Positions 41,265 to 51,148 of a DNA stretch of 64,000 nucleotides are shown in pieces (within the stretch, counting starts at the first letter, position 1; the number at the start of each line of letters is the position of its first letter). The stretch spans positions 86,003,129 to 86,067,128 of the forward strand of contig CM067369.1 of NCBI GenBank assembly GCA_034401795.1. Reading direction: 5' to 3'. The DNA is from Chaetoderma sp. LZ-2023a. Taxonomy: Eukaryota; Mollusca; Caudofoveata; Chaetodermatida; Chaetodermatidae. The notes under the pieces were generated by a model. The model was not told the DNA's origin and did no database searches. It worked only from the letters and a program-made list of their open reading frames with translations. The translations under genes and the position numbers were made by a program.

Positions 41265-41738
41265 GGTGTATGACGAAAATGACCGCCAGCTAAAATGACC
41301 GCGCCTGGGACAAGATTTTTATACTATTTTATTTATGTTTTAGATGTAAGGTGGTCATAGAATCTCCGTTTATTACTGCTTTTTGTAGCACTAAACTTCT
41401 TCTAAATATCTTTGAGCACTCTAGCATTATCTAGCAGACGTACAGTGTTCACTTTTTAAATTGCTACTTCCGGAATTTTCGTTCCCTTCTTTAGGCACAG
41501 TCTACGCGACGGTACCTAAAAAAACCACACAAATTTTATATAAGTTAAATTAGATAGGAACTCGTAGTAGGAAACATATAATATATATAATATATATTGT
41601 AACTTATATACGCATATAGAATATTCGTAGCGGATAGTAGTTATTGTTAGGCTTATTAGGAATACCATAGGAATACTATAGCGTCATTTTCGTCCCTACC
41701 GCGGTCATTTTAGCTCGCGGTCATTATGGACTGAGATC
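41265..41738. mobile_element. 474-base MITE with 8-bp target duplication
   Basis: ACTCCGAT flanks the element at 41257-41264 and 41739-41746. Near both ends lie inverted copies of AATGACCGC(C/G)AGCTAAAATG followed by ACCGCG (41279-41307 and 41695-41728). The outermost 15 bases pair poorly. No ORF. An 8-bp duplication fits hAT-like or P-like superfamilies. The right duplication ends one base before the assembly gap. Confidence 0.65.
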
Positions 41739-41747
41739 ACTCCGATA

Positions 41748-42247
41748 NNNNNNNNNNNNNNNNNNNNNNNNNNNNNNNNNNNNNNNNNNNNNNNNNNNNN
41801 NNNNNNNNNNNNNNNNNNNNNNNNNNNNNNNNNNNNNNNNNNNNNNNNNNNNNNNNNNNNNNNNNNNNNNNNNNNNNNNNNNNNNNNNNNNNNNNNNNNN
41901 NNNNNNNNNNNNNNNNNNNNNNNNNNNNNNNNNNNNNNNNNNNNNNNNNNNNNNNNNNNNNNNNNNNNNNNNNNNNNNNNNNNNNNNNNNNNNNNNNNNN
42001 NNNNNNNNNNNNNNNNNNNNNNNNNNNNNNNNNNNNNNNNNNNNNNNNNNNNNNNNNNNNNNNNNNNNNNNNNNNNNNNNNNNNNNNNNNNNNNNNNNNN
42101 NNNNNNNNNNNNNNNNNNNNNNNNNNNNNNNNNNNNNNNNNNNNNNNNNNNNNNNNNNNNNNNNNNNNNNNNNNNNNNNNNNNNNNNNNNNNNNNNNNNN
42201 NNNNNNNNNNNNNNNNNNNNNNNNNNNNNNNNNNNNNNNNNNNNNNN
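41748..42247. other. Assembly gap (500 N)
   Basis: Exactly 500 N, the usual placeholder for a gap of unknown size. Confidence 1.
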
Positions 42248-42336
42248 GAACATGTACTGATTGTGGTGCTACCATTCCACCAGTTGGGATGTTTTGGAGG
42301 AGAAAGGGCACACCAGGCAGGGGTAGGGCACCCATT

Positions 42337-42396
42337 TCCATTTCAGGTGTGTGTGTGTGGGGGGGGGGTTTGCACTACCCCCCCCCCCCCCCCCCA
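42337..42396. repeat. (GT)n, G-run and C-run
   Basis: GTGTGTGTGT followed by G-runs, then TTTGCACTA and a C-run of about 18. The complementary G and C runs could form a hairpin or quadruplex and may relate to the nearby assembly gap. Confidence 0.8.
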
Positions 42397-42654
42397 TCAT
42401 CCCTCCCTCTGGATCCTCCCCTGCTGTGCTTGAATGAGTGTTAAACAATGATTGTCAGAAACTATTGCATACTGTCAGACTGTAATCCTGACACTACTGC
42501 TTCGGTAATCAATGTTTACTTATCACAACAACATAAATGTCAATAGGAGATTGATGAAAACTATGCCCCCATCTACACGGTAACAGAATGACCCATTTGT
42601 AGCTATGCCCGCCTATTTCTAGCCAAGCTTGGCCCACTTGTAAGTGAATTCTAA

Positions 42655-42880
42655 TCGATTTTAACACTTTAACACTCAAATTTGTTCAAGAAAATTTCAA
42701 TTTTCTCATAGAAAATGTCCATTTGCAGACCAATTTACCACTGGAATGACTGGATCAGTATTCAAGCCAGTCATTGCAGTGGTAAATTAAAAAAAATAAT
42801 CTCTTGGTCTGCTAATGGACATTTCTCATGACCACTGCAGAAGCCATTTTTGGTTGATATGAGTGTTAAAGGGAATGAAT
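42655..42880. mobile_element. Foldback MITE family A, copy 4 (complete)
   Basis: Starts TTTAACACTCAAATTTG and ends GATATGAGTGTTAAAGGG, giving outer inverted repeats (CTTTAACACTCA). Inside, AAAATGTCCATTTGCAGACC pairs with GGTCTGCTAATGGACATTT and TTTACCACTGGAATGACTGG pairs with CCAGTCATTGCAGTGGTAAA. Confidence 0.75.
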
Positions 42881-42920
42881 TCCCAGAATCACAATTTCAC
42901 AGTAACTATACAGGTACGCT

Positions 42921-43140
42921 GTTGAATATTTTGAAACTAATTTGACTGGGAGATGTTACTGCCCATGCCATTGGTGAGAGAATCTGAGAGAAATTCATTG
43001 AATAATGACCGAAAACTGTTACATTGAGCATTTGCAATAACTTCTAACAACATCATTCAAAGAAAGTCAAACAAATTGTAAGACACCTCCTGACGACAAT
43101 CGATGGCAGGATGAGCTCTCAGTCAAATTAGTTAAAAAAT
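42921..43140. repeat. Foldback repeat family B, copy with spacer, followed by CRE-like sites
   Basis: GTTGAATATTTTGAAACTAA and TTTGACTGGG are separated from TCAGTCAAATTAGTTAAAAA by about 150 bases instead of a short loop. TGACGTCA-like sites follow at about 43214 and 43249. The rest to 43727 shows no gene. Confidence 0.6.
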
Positions 43141-43727
43141 ATTCTAAATTCACCACATATACAATTCAGACACTTTTGTGACAGACTCCGATTTTGAGAT
43201 GGACATATATGATTTTGACGTCAGCTAGCAAGCGACGTATTTGATTATGACGTCACGATACTTGAGTGGCGGATAATGACCGTTGACATTTCAAAGCCAA
43301 TATCTATAAGGTTATTTGAACACCAAAGGTTTAAAAGCTTAATCGGATACGTTTTTCGCACATTTTGTTATGAGAAGCTAAGCCCATGGGACATTTTTAA
43401 GTAAGCTTAACATATAATGTTATTGCCCAGAAACAAAACCAGTCATGTAAACTATCAGGGTTCTGCGCACACTGGTCGAAATTGGATGGAATTAGCCACA
43501 ACTCAATAATTCTGATCATCCCCATAGGTTAAATCTTTTTTCTAACTACCACTTTTTTTCACCTATTTTATGAAATTAAGCTTTGAAATCATTAAAAAAT
43601 AAGTTTTTCAAGGAAATATCAGTGAAATAGTCCAGATAATGACTGAGATATCACTTTAGGATAAAAGATTTTTGTAGTATTTCAGGGAAAGCTTGAGCAA
43701 CTCACATGCCCCTGGTTGTACTGACTC

Positions 43728-43951
43728 AAAATAAACGAAATCTAGGATTTCTTTTTTCACGAGAGAGTTGATACTTACCTCCCTAATACTTTTGATATTG
43801 CTAAATATTGGCTTTCACTCAATAAACACTCAGATTTAAAACAGTTAGGTGCCCCTACTGGGCAGGGAGTCAGAGCGTAGTCCGGCGGATGCCAGCCCCA
43901 CCTCCGCGCATGCGCAGACTAGCACTTCCTCTGACTAGATTATTGGCTGAC
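43728..43951. repeat. DIRS 3' inverted terminal repeat
   Basis: From 43771 to about 43951 it is nearly identical, inverted, to 50590-50767 (for example GCCCCTACTGGGCAGGGAGT and CATGCGCAGACTAGCACT). The outer 43 bases (AAATAAACGAAATCTAGG onward) are specific to this end. Confidence 0.9.
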
Positions 43952-44016
43952 ACACATGCAACTATTAAGAGCCTGAAGACCGAGCCTCTGTGGGGTGGAG
44001 AGGCCGGGTCCGTATC

Positions 44017-44116
44017 TAGGGAGGTAAGTATCAACTCTCTCGTGAAAAAAGAAATCCTAGATTTCGTTTATTTCACTTCAAGAGTATACTTACCTCCCTA
44101 ATACTTTTGATATTGC
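44017..44116. repeat. DIRS internal complementary region (circle-junction copy)
   Basis: 44017-44073 is the reverse complement of the outer 3' repeat (TAGGGAGGTAAGTATCAACT to CCTAGATTTCGTTTATTT) and 44070-44116 equals the complement of the outer 5' end (TTTCACTTCAAGAGTATACT to GATATTGC). The two halves meet at TTT (44071-44073), the joint expected if the two ends were circularised. Confidence 0.9.
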
Positions 44117-44647
44117 CAGAATTCGAAAGTGAATCTGGCGGGAGGGAGGCGAGGTCAAAAGACCAGCTCATCCCTATACGCTTTTCTGCGTTTAAGGCAC
44201 TTAAACTTCTGAAACTGTAAGAAAAAACAGTCAGGATTTGACTAACCATCGGATAACACCACCGATGTATGAGAGATGACCGAATGTCATATGCGCTCCC
44301 CCCCCCTCCTTCCTGGGAGGAAGAGTCGACTGACCTCAATGTCCTATACGCTCTCTACGTACAAGTGCCATGTACTACAGGACAGAGACGAAAAAGCTCC
44401 ATTTTCGTAACTCTCAACAATGAACCACACAAATACACAAACCATCACCATATTAATAACGGGTAATCGTGACAATACAATCAACAACGGACAACACATG
44501 AACAAGACTGACCTTGTTGAAAATGGCTGCTGACATCATCTTCCCATCGGTAAAGACTGATGCAGGCCCAAAAAAGTGGGTGTTTCCATAAATTAATTGT
44601 GATATATATAAGTAATGAGGAAATCACCTCAAAAAATATAAACCGAT
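44117..44647. other. DIRS 3' non-coding region
   Basis: No frame of interest between the internal complementary region and the end of the recombinase. GAAGAGTCGACTGACCTCAA and other unique sequence; AATAAA-like signals on the minus strand near 44600 are possible poly(A) sites but not compelling. Confidence 0.5.
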
Positions 44648-45700
44648 TTATTTTTTCAAAACCGACAAGGCGAGAGGATTAGAGGTGTCACGGAGATAAT
44701 GGTCTGTAAAACTTGACTCACAGTGCCACTGAGCCACCGACATAATATCATCCACAGGGACCCCATTAAATAGGGCCGTGGATGTCACTACGCCGCGGAC
44801 ACTGTGAGCCTTGGCCACGTCAACCTGCTTCCCGGTGGCGGATTTATGGCAAAACTGAATGCATTCCACAATCCACCTGGAAATGGTGTCCTTAGAAGCC
44901 CTCCCATGGGGTTCAATATATGACAACCATAACGCTGACTGGTCGGTGCGCCATGCCGCCGTACGTTGTTTGTACCGGCGCAGCGCCCGGACGGGACACC
45001 ATGCTTTAGAATTAGGATCATATCTAGTTAAAGCAGGCAAAATAATAGGTTGACCTGGATATTTCAACGACTGATTTTTAGCCAAGAAATTAATCCTAGG
45101 TAGCAGCTTAAGGCCTTCCCCTGAAACCACAAAACGGTCATCCTCGGCTGATAAGGCATGAATCTCACTCCTACGCCTAGCCGAGGCCGCAGCAATTAAA
45201 AACACAGTCTTCAGTGTTAATAGTTTCATAGAAATGGAACTAAGTGGTTCAAAAGGCTTATCACCTAGTACTTGAAGCACTAGCGATAAACTCCAAGACG
45301 GAATCACAGGAGGATTCCTTGGTCTTAGATTGCCCATGCCTTTAATTAATACATTCAATGTATTTACTTCATCACTTCCCCTCTTAGCCAAGCAAGGAAT
45401 AACAGACATTAATGCTGACTTATAACCAGCAATAGAGTTAGGCTTGAGGCTATAGGCATCATAGAGGTGACAGAGGAAATCAGCTACTACTTGAATAGAT
45501 GAATCCATTGGATCAATACATCTTTTTGAGCACCATTCTGCAAATCTGTTGATTTTATAATTATATGCTCTGGAGGTTGACCCCCTCCTGGCTTTGGCCA
45601 TAAACATGGCTGCTTGCTCAGAAAAGCCCTCCTTAATTCTAGATTCCTTGACAACATCCACGCAGTCAATCTGAACATTGACGGATTGTTGTGAAGGGCC
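44648..45700 (-). CDS. DIRS tyrosine recombinase (integrase)
   Basis: The C-terminal 340 residues of a 1,008-codon open frame (47674-44648). It begins around KESRIKEGFSEQAAMFMAKA, then RRGSTSRAYNYKINRFAEWC and VVADFLCHLYDAYSLKPNSI form the core-binding domain. The catalytic domain has SARRRSEIHALS (Arg, about frame residue 834), AHSVRGVVTS (His-x-x-Arg, 957-960) and SFTDHYLRD (Tyr 993). These enzymes insert the circular cDNA without target duplication. All catalytic residues are present. The upstream part of the frame overlaps RT/RNase H and has no recognisable domain; the true translation start is unknown. Confidence 0.92.
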   Translation of the reverse strand, partial: GPSQQSVNVQIDCVDVVKESRIKEGFSEQAAMFMAKARRGSTSRAYNYKINRFAEWCSKRCIDPMDSSIQVVADFLCHLYDAYSLKPNSIAGYKSALMSVIPCLAKRGSDEVNTLNVLIKGMGNLRPRNPPVIPSWSLSLVLQVLGDKPFEPLSSISMKLLTLKTVFLIAAASARRRSEIHALSAEDDRFVVSGEGLKLLPRINFLAKNQSLKYPGQPIILPALTRYDPNSKAWCPVRALRRYKQRTAAWRTDQSALWLSYIEPHGRASKDTISRWIVECIQFCHKSATGKQVDVAKAHSVRGVVTSTALFNGVPVDDIMSVAQWHCESSFTDHYLRDTSNPLALSVLKK

Positions 45701-47418
45701 TTGCCCTGGAAGATAATATCGTCCATCAGAGGCAGAGGAACCGGATTGCAGACCAGAAGGTCCAGCAGATCCGTATACCATGATCGGCTTGGCCAATCCG
45801 GGGCGATCAGAAGCACTTGGCATTCCTCTTGTCTGATTTTCTGAAGAATTTTTGGAATCAGGATTGCTGGAGGGAATGCGTATGCATACATTCTCCCCCA
45901 GCTGATAGCTAACGCATCTGTTGCGAAAGCGCTTGGATCCGGAATCGGAGAGACGTACGTCGTCATCTTCGCATTCTTCTTCGTTGCGAACAAATCGATG
46001 TTGGGTTTCCCCCAATGGTCGAACAGACGATCCGCCACACATTGATTTAGTTGCCATTCCGTGGGTAAAACACTCATCCTTCGGCTCAATGAGTCTGCTA
46101 GCAGGTTTAACCTTCCCGGAATATGAACTGCTTTCAAGGTAATCTGGTGATCCAGACACCAACAAAGCAGTTTCCATGTCATCATACAGAGACTGGGCGA
46201 CTTCGTTCCACCCTGGCGGTTTATGTAAGTCACAACTGTTGAGTTGTCTGAACGAATAAGAACAATCTTGCCCTGAACTTTCTGTAAGAAATGTTCCAGG
46301 CCCAGGACTACTGCTCTTAGCTCCAGTAGATTTATATGTTCCTGTGACTGTTCCAGATTCCAAAGCCCTGATATCGTGGATTCTTCCAGGCAAGCTCCCC
46401 AGCCCTCCATCGATGCATCTGTATACACAGTCACCTGAGGGTGGGGAGGGGTTAGCAAAACCCCCGGCAAGAGATTCTCTGTATTCAACCACCATTGCAG
46501 GTGGTGAATCAGAGGCGCCAACACTGACACATTCGAGTCCAGCGAACCTGTACTCTGGGTCCATTGTGTCATGAGAAACAACTGGATCGGCCGCCTGCGT
46601 AAGGCGGCCTGAGGAATGACTGGTTCCAACGAAACCATCAACCCCAGCATTCTCAAGTAAACCCGTGCCAGGACATGACGACTGTCGCACACTGACTGAA
46701 TCAACGAGATGAGTATTTGAACTCTCTCCTGAGTAGGATAAACATATCCTGTCTCCAGATCGAAGAACATCCCCAGGTAAACAAACTTCTGGGATGGAGT
46801 CAGCTCTGATTTTGGGAAATTGATCATCCAGCCCAAGTCTGTGAGAATTTTCAAAACAATCTCCAGATTGGCGGACAAACTTTCCCGGGTGTGCGCTTTC
46901 AACAGCCAGTCGTCTATGTACGTGTGGACTGCTATGCTTCTCCTGCGGAGGTATGCTGTGATCGCAAGAACCACACGGGTGAAAACCCGAGGAGCCGTGG
47001 AAATTCCGAAGGGCAACACCCTGAATTCCCACTGTCTGCCCTGGAATGCAAATCTCAGGAAGCGACAGAAACTCCTGTGGATGGGGATGTGGAAATAAGC
47101 GTCCTTCAAATCTATCGACGCCATCCACATCCCCCTCTCCAACCCCGCCAACACCGAGCGCACCGTTTCCATCTTGAAACTGGGCGTCTCGATGAACTTG
47201 TTCAATGGCTTGAGGTTGAGAATCGGTCTCCACCCACCGGTGCGTTTTGTTACCAAGAACAGGGTTGAATAGAAGCCCGGACACCTTTGTGCCGGCTGAA
47301 TAGCTCCTTTTTGTACGAGGGAATTTATCTCCTCCTCGATACACAACCTTTGATCTGGATCTCTCGGAATGGGAGTCCAGACTGGCACCAGAGACAGTCG
47401 CGACGGCGGGCCTGTCAT
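45487..47418 (-). CDS. DIRS reverse transcriptase/RNase H polyprotein
   Basis: A 643-codon frame from MTGPPSRLSLVPVWTPIPRD. RT motifs: GGWRPILNLKPLN (residues 61-73), SIDLKDAYFHIP (101-112), FRVLPFGISTAPRVF (132-146), TYIDDWLL (166-173, catalytic DD). RNase H: VYTDASMEGWGA (331-342), INLLELRAVVLG (362-373), IRSDNSTVVTYINRQGG (388-404). After that comes NIDLFATKKNAKM, DPSAFATDALAISW, AYAFPPAILIPKIL and LIAPDWPSRSWYTDLL, the region in DIRS proteins sometimes annotated as Dam-like methyltransferase; I see no complete methyltransferase motif. The RT N-terminus (GGRLADHMQEWERL) lies upstream in the other frame, across a G5 run. Translation probably needs frameshifting, or the copy has a one-base insertion. 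Confidence 0.93.
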   Translation of the reverse strand: MTGPPSRLSLVPVWTPIPRDPDQRLCIEEEINSLVQKGAIQPAQRCPGFYSTLFLVTKRTGGWRPILNLKPLNKFIETPSFKMETVRSVLAGLERGMWMASIDLKDAYFHIPIHRSFCRFLRFAFQGRQWEFRVLPFGISTAPRVFTRVVLAITAYLRRRSIAVHTYIDDWLLKAHTRESLSANLEIVLKILTDLGWMINFPKSELTPSQKFVYLGMFFDLETGYVYPTQERVQILISLIQSVCDSRHVLARVYLRMLGLMVSLEPVIPQAALRRRPIQLFLMTQWTQSTGSLDSNVSVLAPLIHHLQWWLNTENLLPGVLLTPPHPQVTVYTDASMEGWGACLEESTISGLWNLEQSQEHINLLELRAVVLGLEHFLQKVQGKIVLIRSDNSTVVTYINRQGGTKSPSLCMMTWKLLCWCLDHQITLKAVHIPGRLNLLADSLSRRMSVLPTEWQLNQCVADRLFDHWGKPNIDLFATKKNAKMTTYVSPIPDPSAFATDALAISWGRMYAYAFPPAILIPKILQKIRQEECQVLLIAPDWPSRSWYTDLLDLLVCNPVPLPLMDDIIFQGKALHNNPSMFRLTAWMLSRNLELRRAFLSKQPCLWPKPGGGQPPEHIIIKSTDLQNGAQKDVLIQWIHLFK

Positions 47419-47618
47419 CCACTCTGGATGATACCCCCACGGAAAGCCATCGCAAGACTAAACGGTCCTGAGTTAACCGTTCCCACTCTTGCATGTGGTC
47501 GGCTAGCCGGCCTCCCACCGGTCCACCTAGGGACCGCGGTGGACACAAGGCATGCAAGAGCGGCACTGTCTCCGTCGCCATACACACCGGCGTGGTCCTT
47601 ACCGCGGTAAGCGCCCTG

Positions 47619-49748
47619 TCAGGAACGATAACCACGCCCAGATCCTCGCGCGACCCGCCCCGCCCCGCGCGCACCTCGGTGCACGGGCGGCTGCCTGGCT
47701 GACGGCGGCTGAGGAGCCTGCGCCCCCCTCACTGCTGGCCGAATCGCACGCGGCCGAGGCCGGCGCTGCGACGGCGGCTGGCCTCTGACTTGGCCAGCAC
47801 CACCTCGAGCCTGCAGGGGACGATACGCAGGGGCCGCGGCGCGAACGTTAGCACGACGCAGCACCTCAAACTGTTCGCGCAGCGCCCTCTGGTTATTCAC
47901 CAGGGTGACCGTCTCCTGGAGGTGGCGACATCCCTCACCTCCAAAAAGACCAGGACCCGTCATAGGCGTACGGAGTAGCCTATTATACAGGTCCTGAGAC
48001 GGGCACAGATTGTCCAGGGCAAATGTGCGTCTTGCCCGGACACTCCTGGTCACCGCCCGCGTCATACAGTCCAGCGCCAGGTTAATACCATCCTGGATGG
48101 TTCGCTGGACCGCGAGCGGGCCTGGCTGGCGCGATGCGGATGCCGTTACTACCCCCTGTAACAGCTGGGAGACGTGGGACAGAGCGGCAATCGAAGCCCT
48201 CCCACTCTCCTCCGCATCACGCAACGCGGTATTCGCCGAACGCAACGCGTTCGCGCACAAGACCCCCGCGTCAGAACGGGAGCCTGGCCGCGTATCCTCA
48301 CCCAAAGCCGCGCGGTCACCCACGCTGGGCTTGGGTACCACACCGTACCGCTGGTAGTCCAGGGGCACGATGCGACAACGCCTGGCCACCTCGTGAGGGG
48401 CCTTCGCGAGACGTCCACTCGTGTTAATGGACGACTCCGCCGCCTTGAACATGTCAACGACATGCTCCGCCAGCGGCAGAGAAGGCATAGCGTTAGCAGT
48501 TGGTTTCCCAGCTAACCACGGCGTGTGAACACGGTGGCTAGCCGACTGCTCCACGGGCAGATCAGGCCTAACGCTCACCAACCACTGGCAAGCGTCATAC
48601 CAATCCTCCTCCGTGGCTAACTGCGAGCGCTCTACAAGACGGGGTCCTTCGTCTTCCTCCTGAGCGCAAGCAGTAGAGCTTGACGGCGGGTACGCTGATA
48701 CACCTGGCAAGCCAGGGAAAACATGCGGGCCTGACAGCACCGGCATGAGAATATCACTGGTTTGACCAGGAGCAGGCACCGCGGTAGAGCGCGGGGTATA
48801 TATAGCCCCACCACGGGCCCGGCCAGCACCAGCTACACTCTCGGCAAGCCGAGGTATGCGGTACCGCTGGCCATCAGCAGCGCCCTGGGCCACCACCTGA
48901 ACCGCGGACCTTACTCCAGGGTGAGTAATACCGTGGAAAAAAGCGCCTGTATTCCCCGCGAGGGGTGCACAAACGTCTTCATCCATGTCCACGTCGTCAG
49001 ACGGCGACCATAGCAGGTAATCCTCATCACCCTGGTCAGAAAGATTAGACCCCGGGTCAGCAAAGAGAGCTAACCCGGGCTGACCAGGAACGGTGCCATA
49101 GGAGGTACTGGCCACCGCGGCGTGCGGATACCCCTGGACTGATAAGCAGCCCGCGGGTTCCAGCGACAACCGTCCACGGTCCCCTATCGGCGCGGCAATA
49201 AGCCTGCTGCCAGGGTCGTGGAACGCCCCCTCTAATGGGGCCACCTCTGAATCGTCGGACAACGGAAGCGGACTAAGGAAAATCGATCCAGAGGCGGGGA
49301 TAACCTGCTCCGAAGCCGATGATGAGGACAATAAAGGATCTGGTCCAGGAAGCATGCCACGAAGCAACCCTGGAACCAAATCTTTTATTGTCCTCTTCAT
49401 CTCTCCCAACATCTCGGTCCGGAAGGTCTCCATATCCACCGCGGACGAGACCTTCCCCTTACCCTTCCTACTTACAACCTCTCGTTTCCGCTTCTTCTTC
49501 TTCTCCTCCTCTACCACCTTGTCCGTCGCCTGTAAGCAGCACAAGAATTCGGACATTAACTCGCCCCCCCAGTGCTTACATATGTCACAATTAATCAATG
49601 GACCACAAGGGCTACATCGATAACACAGATGCGGCCAGAACTTTACATGCATAAAACGTCCACAGGACGCGCAACCCGGTCCCTGAAACAGGGCAAAGGA
49701 CAAGGAGTATGAGCAACTAGTTAAGCTTAGAAACTCAATCCAACTCAA
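47619..49748 (-). CDS. DIRS ORF1, gag-like protein
   Basis: A 709-codon intact frame. Near the N-terminus are paired Cys motifs (CASCGRFMHVKF, LCYRCSPCG, CDICKHW), a zinc-ribbon-like module, then a basic stretch (EEEKKKKRKREVVSRKGKGK) that could be a nuclear signal. The middle is Ser/Pro-rich and carries repeated segments up to about residue 370 (SDILMPVLSGPHVFPGLPG). Later LPLAEHVVDMFKAAESSINT and LDNLCPSQDLYNRLLRTPM look globular. The C-terminus is Arg/Gly/Pro-rich (RGAQAPQPPSARQPPV, RGARGAGRVARGSGRG), suited to RNA binding. Its stop overlaps the start of the next frame by about 56 bases. The first 30 codons, before CASC, may be upstream of the real start. Confidence 0.8.
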   Translation of the reverse strand: MSWIEFLSLTSCSYSLSFALFQGPGCASCGRFMHVKFWPHLCYRCSPCGPLINCDICKHWGGELMSEFLCCLQATDKVVEEEKKKKRKREVVSRKGKGKVSSAVDMETFRTEMLGEMKRTIKDLVPGLLRGMLPGPDPLLSSSSASEQVIPASGSIFLSPLPLSDDSEVAPLEGAFHDPGSRLIAAPIGDRGRLSLEPAGCLSVQGYPHAAVASTSYGTVPGQPGLALFADPGSNLSDQGDEDYLLWSPSDDVDMDEDVCAPLAGNTGAFFHGITHPGVRSAVQVVAQGAADGQRYRIPRLAESVAGAGRARGGAIYTPRSTAVPAPGQTSDILMPVLSGPHVFPGLPGVSAYPPSSSTACAQEEDEGPRLVERSQLATEEDWYDACQWLVSVRPDLPVEQSASHRVHTPWLAGKPTANAMPSLPLAEHVVDMFKAAESSINTSGRLAKAPHEVARRCRIVPLDYQRYGVVPKPSVGDRAALGEDTRPGSRSDAGVLCANALRSANTALRDAEESGRASIAALSHVSQLLQGVVTASASRQPGPLAVQRTIQDGINLALDCMTRAVTRSVRARRTFALDNLCPSQDLYNRLLRTPMTGPGLFGGEGCRHLQETVTLVNNQRALREQFEVLRRANVRAAAPAYRPLQARGGAGQVRGQPPSQRRPRPRAIRPAVRGAQAPQPPSARQPPVHRGARGAGRVARGSGRGYRS

Positions 49749-50589
49749 AGAGAAGGAAAACGATCATAAAGATCAATATACATCAAAAACCAGCATAGCG
49801 CTTGAATTGCTAATAAATACATAGCCAGGCTGATTATGACGTCATTAATCCCGTGACAGGAAAAATTCGATCCCAACAAAACATCCAAGTGCAAGGACGA
49901 ATTGTATGCTGAATGGATAAGTTGACTACACAACCATCAGATACATATAGATAACTCTTTTCTGGCAAAAATGTTAATTATCTCCCTTTGTTTGTTTACA
50001 ATAATTAACATCACCACATTATCAATAACTAGATACCTGACACTTTGTATAGACAAACCATCCAACGTGACGAACCGGAAACTCCACCATCTGCACGCCT
50101 CTTAACTCTCTCCACCTCATGGGGAAGGAATTGGATCAAGAGGGCAAAGTGAGAAGACCTTTATACCAGGCCTCCAACTCACTGGACATAAATTTTCATT
50201 TGGTTAGATAACCTAACAGTGTTAGTAGGAAATGGAACCATGGTGGAGAGAAAACTAACTCTCTGCAACTGTGACGTCACAACCTAGCGTCATACAGACC
50301 TGTGGACAGAAACAGAAAGAGAAATTAGTCCTAGGTAGCACCGAGTTGACCTAAACCAACTAACTAAGGCGCTTATCACGGTAAACGCGAGTCCCGGAAA
50401 CACAATACACCGGGAAGAAAACTCGCTAATTTTACTAGAAGTCACCTGATTTAAAGGTCCAACGTCCTCCTGTGGCGAAGTATTCCTTTCCGCCATCCAA
50501 AAAAGTGACTAACACTCCAAACAAACACCACTAAAACAGTTTAAGAGTACGAAAAAGCTATTGCACAAAAAAACATGTGTGATCTCTCT
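49749..50589. other. DIRS 5' leader
   Basis: Between ORF1 and the 5' inverted repeat there is no frame with a recognisable product. This should contain the element's promoter; no motif is certain. Confidence 0.5.
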
Positions 50590-50782
50590 GCCAATAATCT
50601 AGCAAAGAGGTAGTGCTAGTCTGCGCATGCGCGGAGGTGGGGCTGGCATCCGCCGGACTACGCTCTGACTCCCTGCCCAGTAGGGGCACCTAACTGTTTT
50701 AAATCTGAGTGTTTATTGAGTGAAAGCCAATATTTAGCAATATCAAAAGTATTAGGGAGGTAAGTATACTCTTGAAGTGAAA
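50590..50782. repeat. DIRS 5' inverted terminal repeat
   Basis: Inverted copy of 43771-43951, with its own outer end GTATACTCTTGAAGTGAAA at 50764-50782. The outer end is present, as complement, in the internal complementary region. Confidence 0.9.
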
Positions 50783-51148
50783 ATGTCCGGCACTAATTTA
50801 ATTCTGGGCAGAACTCTGGATATGCATGTGTAATGCTATATCGCTTCAGATATTGTTGCGAGTGGATAACTAGACACCTGCATCTTACGAGAGGATTGGC
50901 TGATTCAGCGTTAATCCTATCATGGTCAGGTCGGCCAAAGCCTGTCTGTGTAGTAATAGTCTTGAGGAATGTTCATTTGTGACAATTTGTATTTTTGAAA
51001 ATTTCCCACTATTACCCCACTCGAGACCCGATAAGGATAAAAATATTCTTATCCTGGTCTGCAAGGTCCGGACATTCAATAAGGAAATATTTTTATTCTG
51101 ACCATTAAAGGGTTAATATTTATAAGATGACTGGAAAGTCATGGAAAA
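50783..51148. other. No gene; partial family A arm
   Basis: TGTTCATTTGTGACAATTTG and TTTTTGAAAATTTCCCACTA near 50970 look like a diverged half of foldback family A. Confidence 0.4.

Larger units (their letters stand above)
43728..50782 (-). mobile_element. Nearly complete DIRS retrotransposon
   Basis: Seven kilobases on the minus strand with every part of a DIRS element: inverted terminal repeats (50590-50782 and 43728-43951), gag-like ORF1 (49748-47619), RT/RNase H (47418-45487, with its N-terminal end in another frame), overlapping tyrosine recombinase (frame ending 44648), and an internal complementary region (44017-44116). No target duplication; both ends share AAA(A), as expected for recombinase-mediated insertion of a circle. 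The predicted empty site is CTGACTCAAAATGTCCGG. The only obvious coding defect is a one-base change at the G5 run near 47442. Confidence 0.93.

Noticed and set aside
41705-42341. Long minus-strand frames across 41.7-42.3 kb
   Set aside because: They consist almost entirely of the assembly gap.
48010-48515. Open + strand frames in the DIRS gag-like region
   Set aside because: Arg-rich antisense shadows of ORF1.
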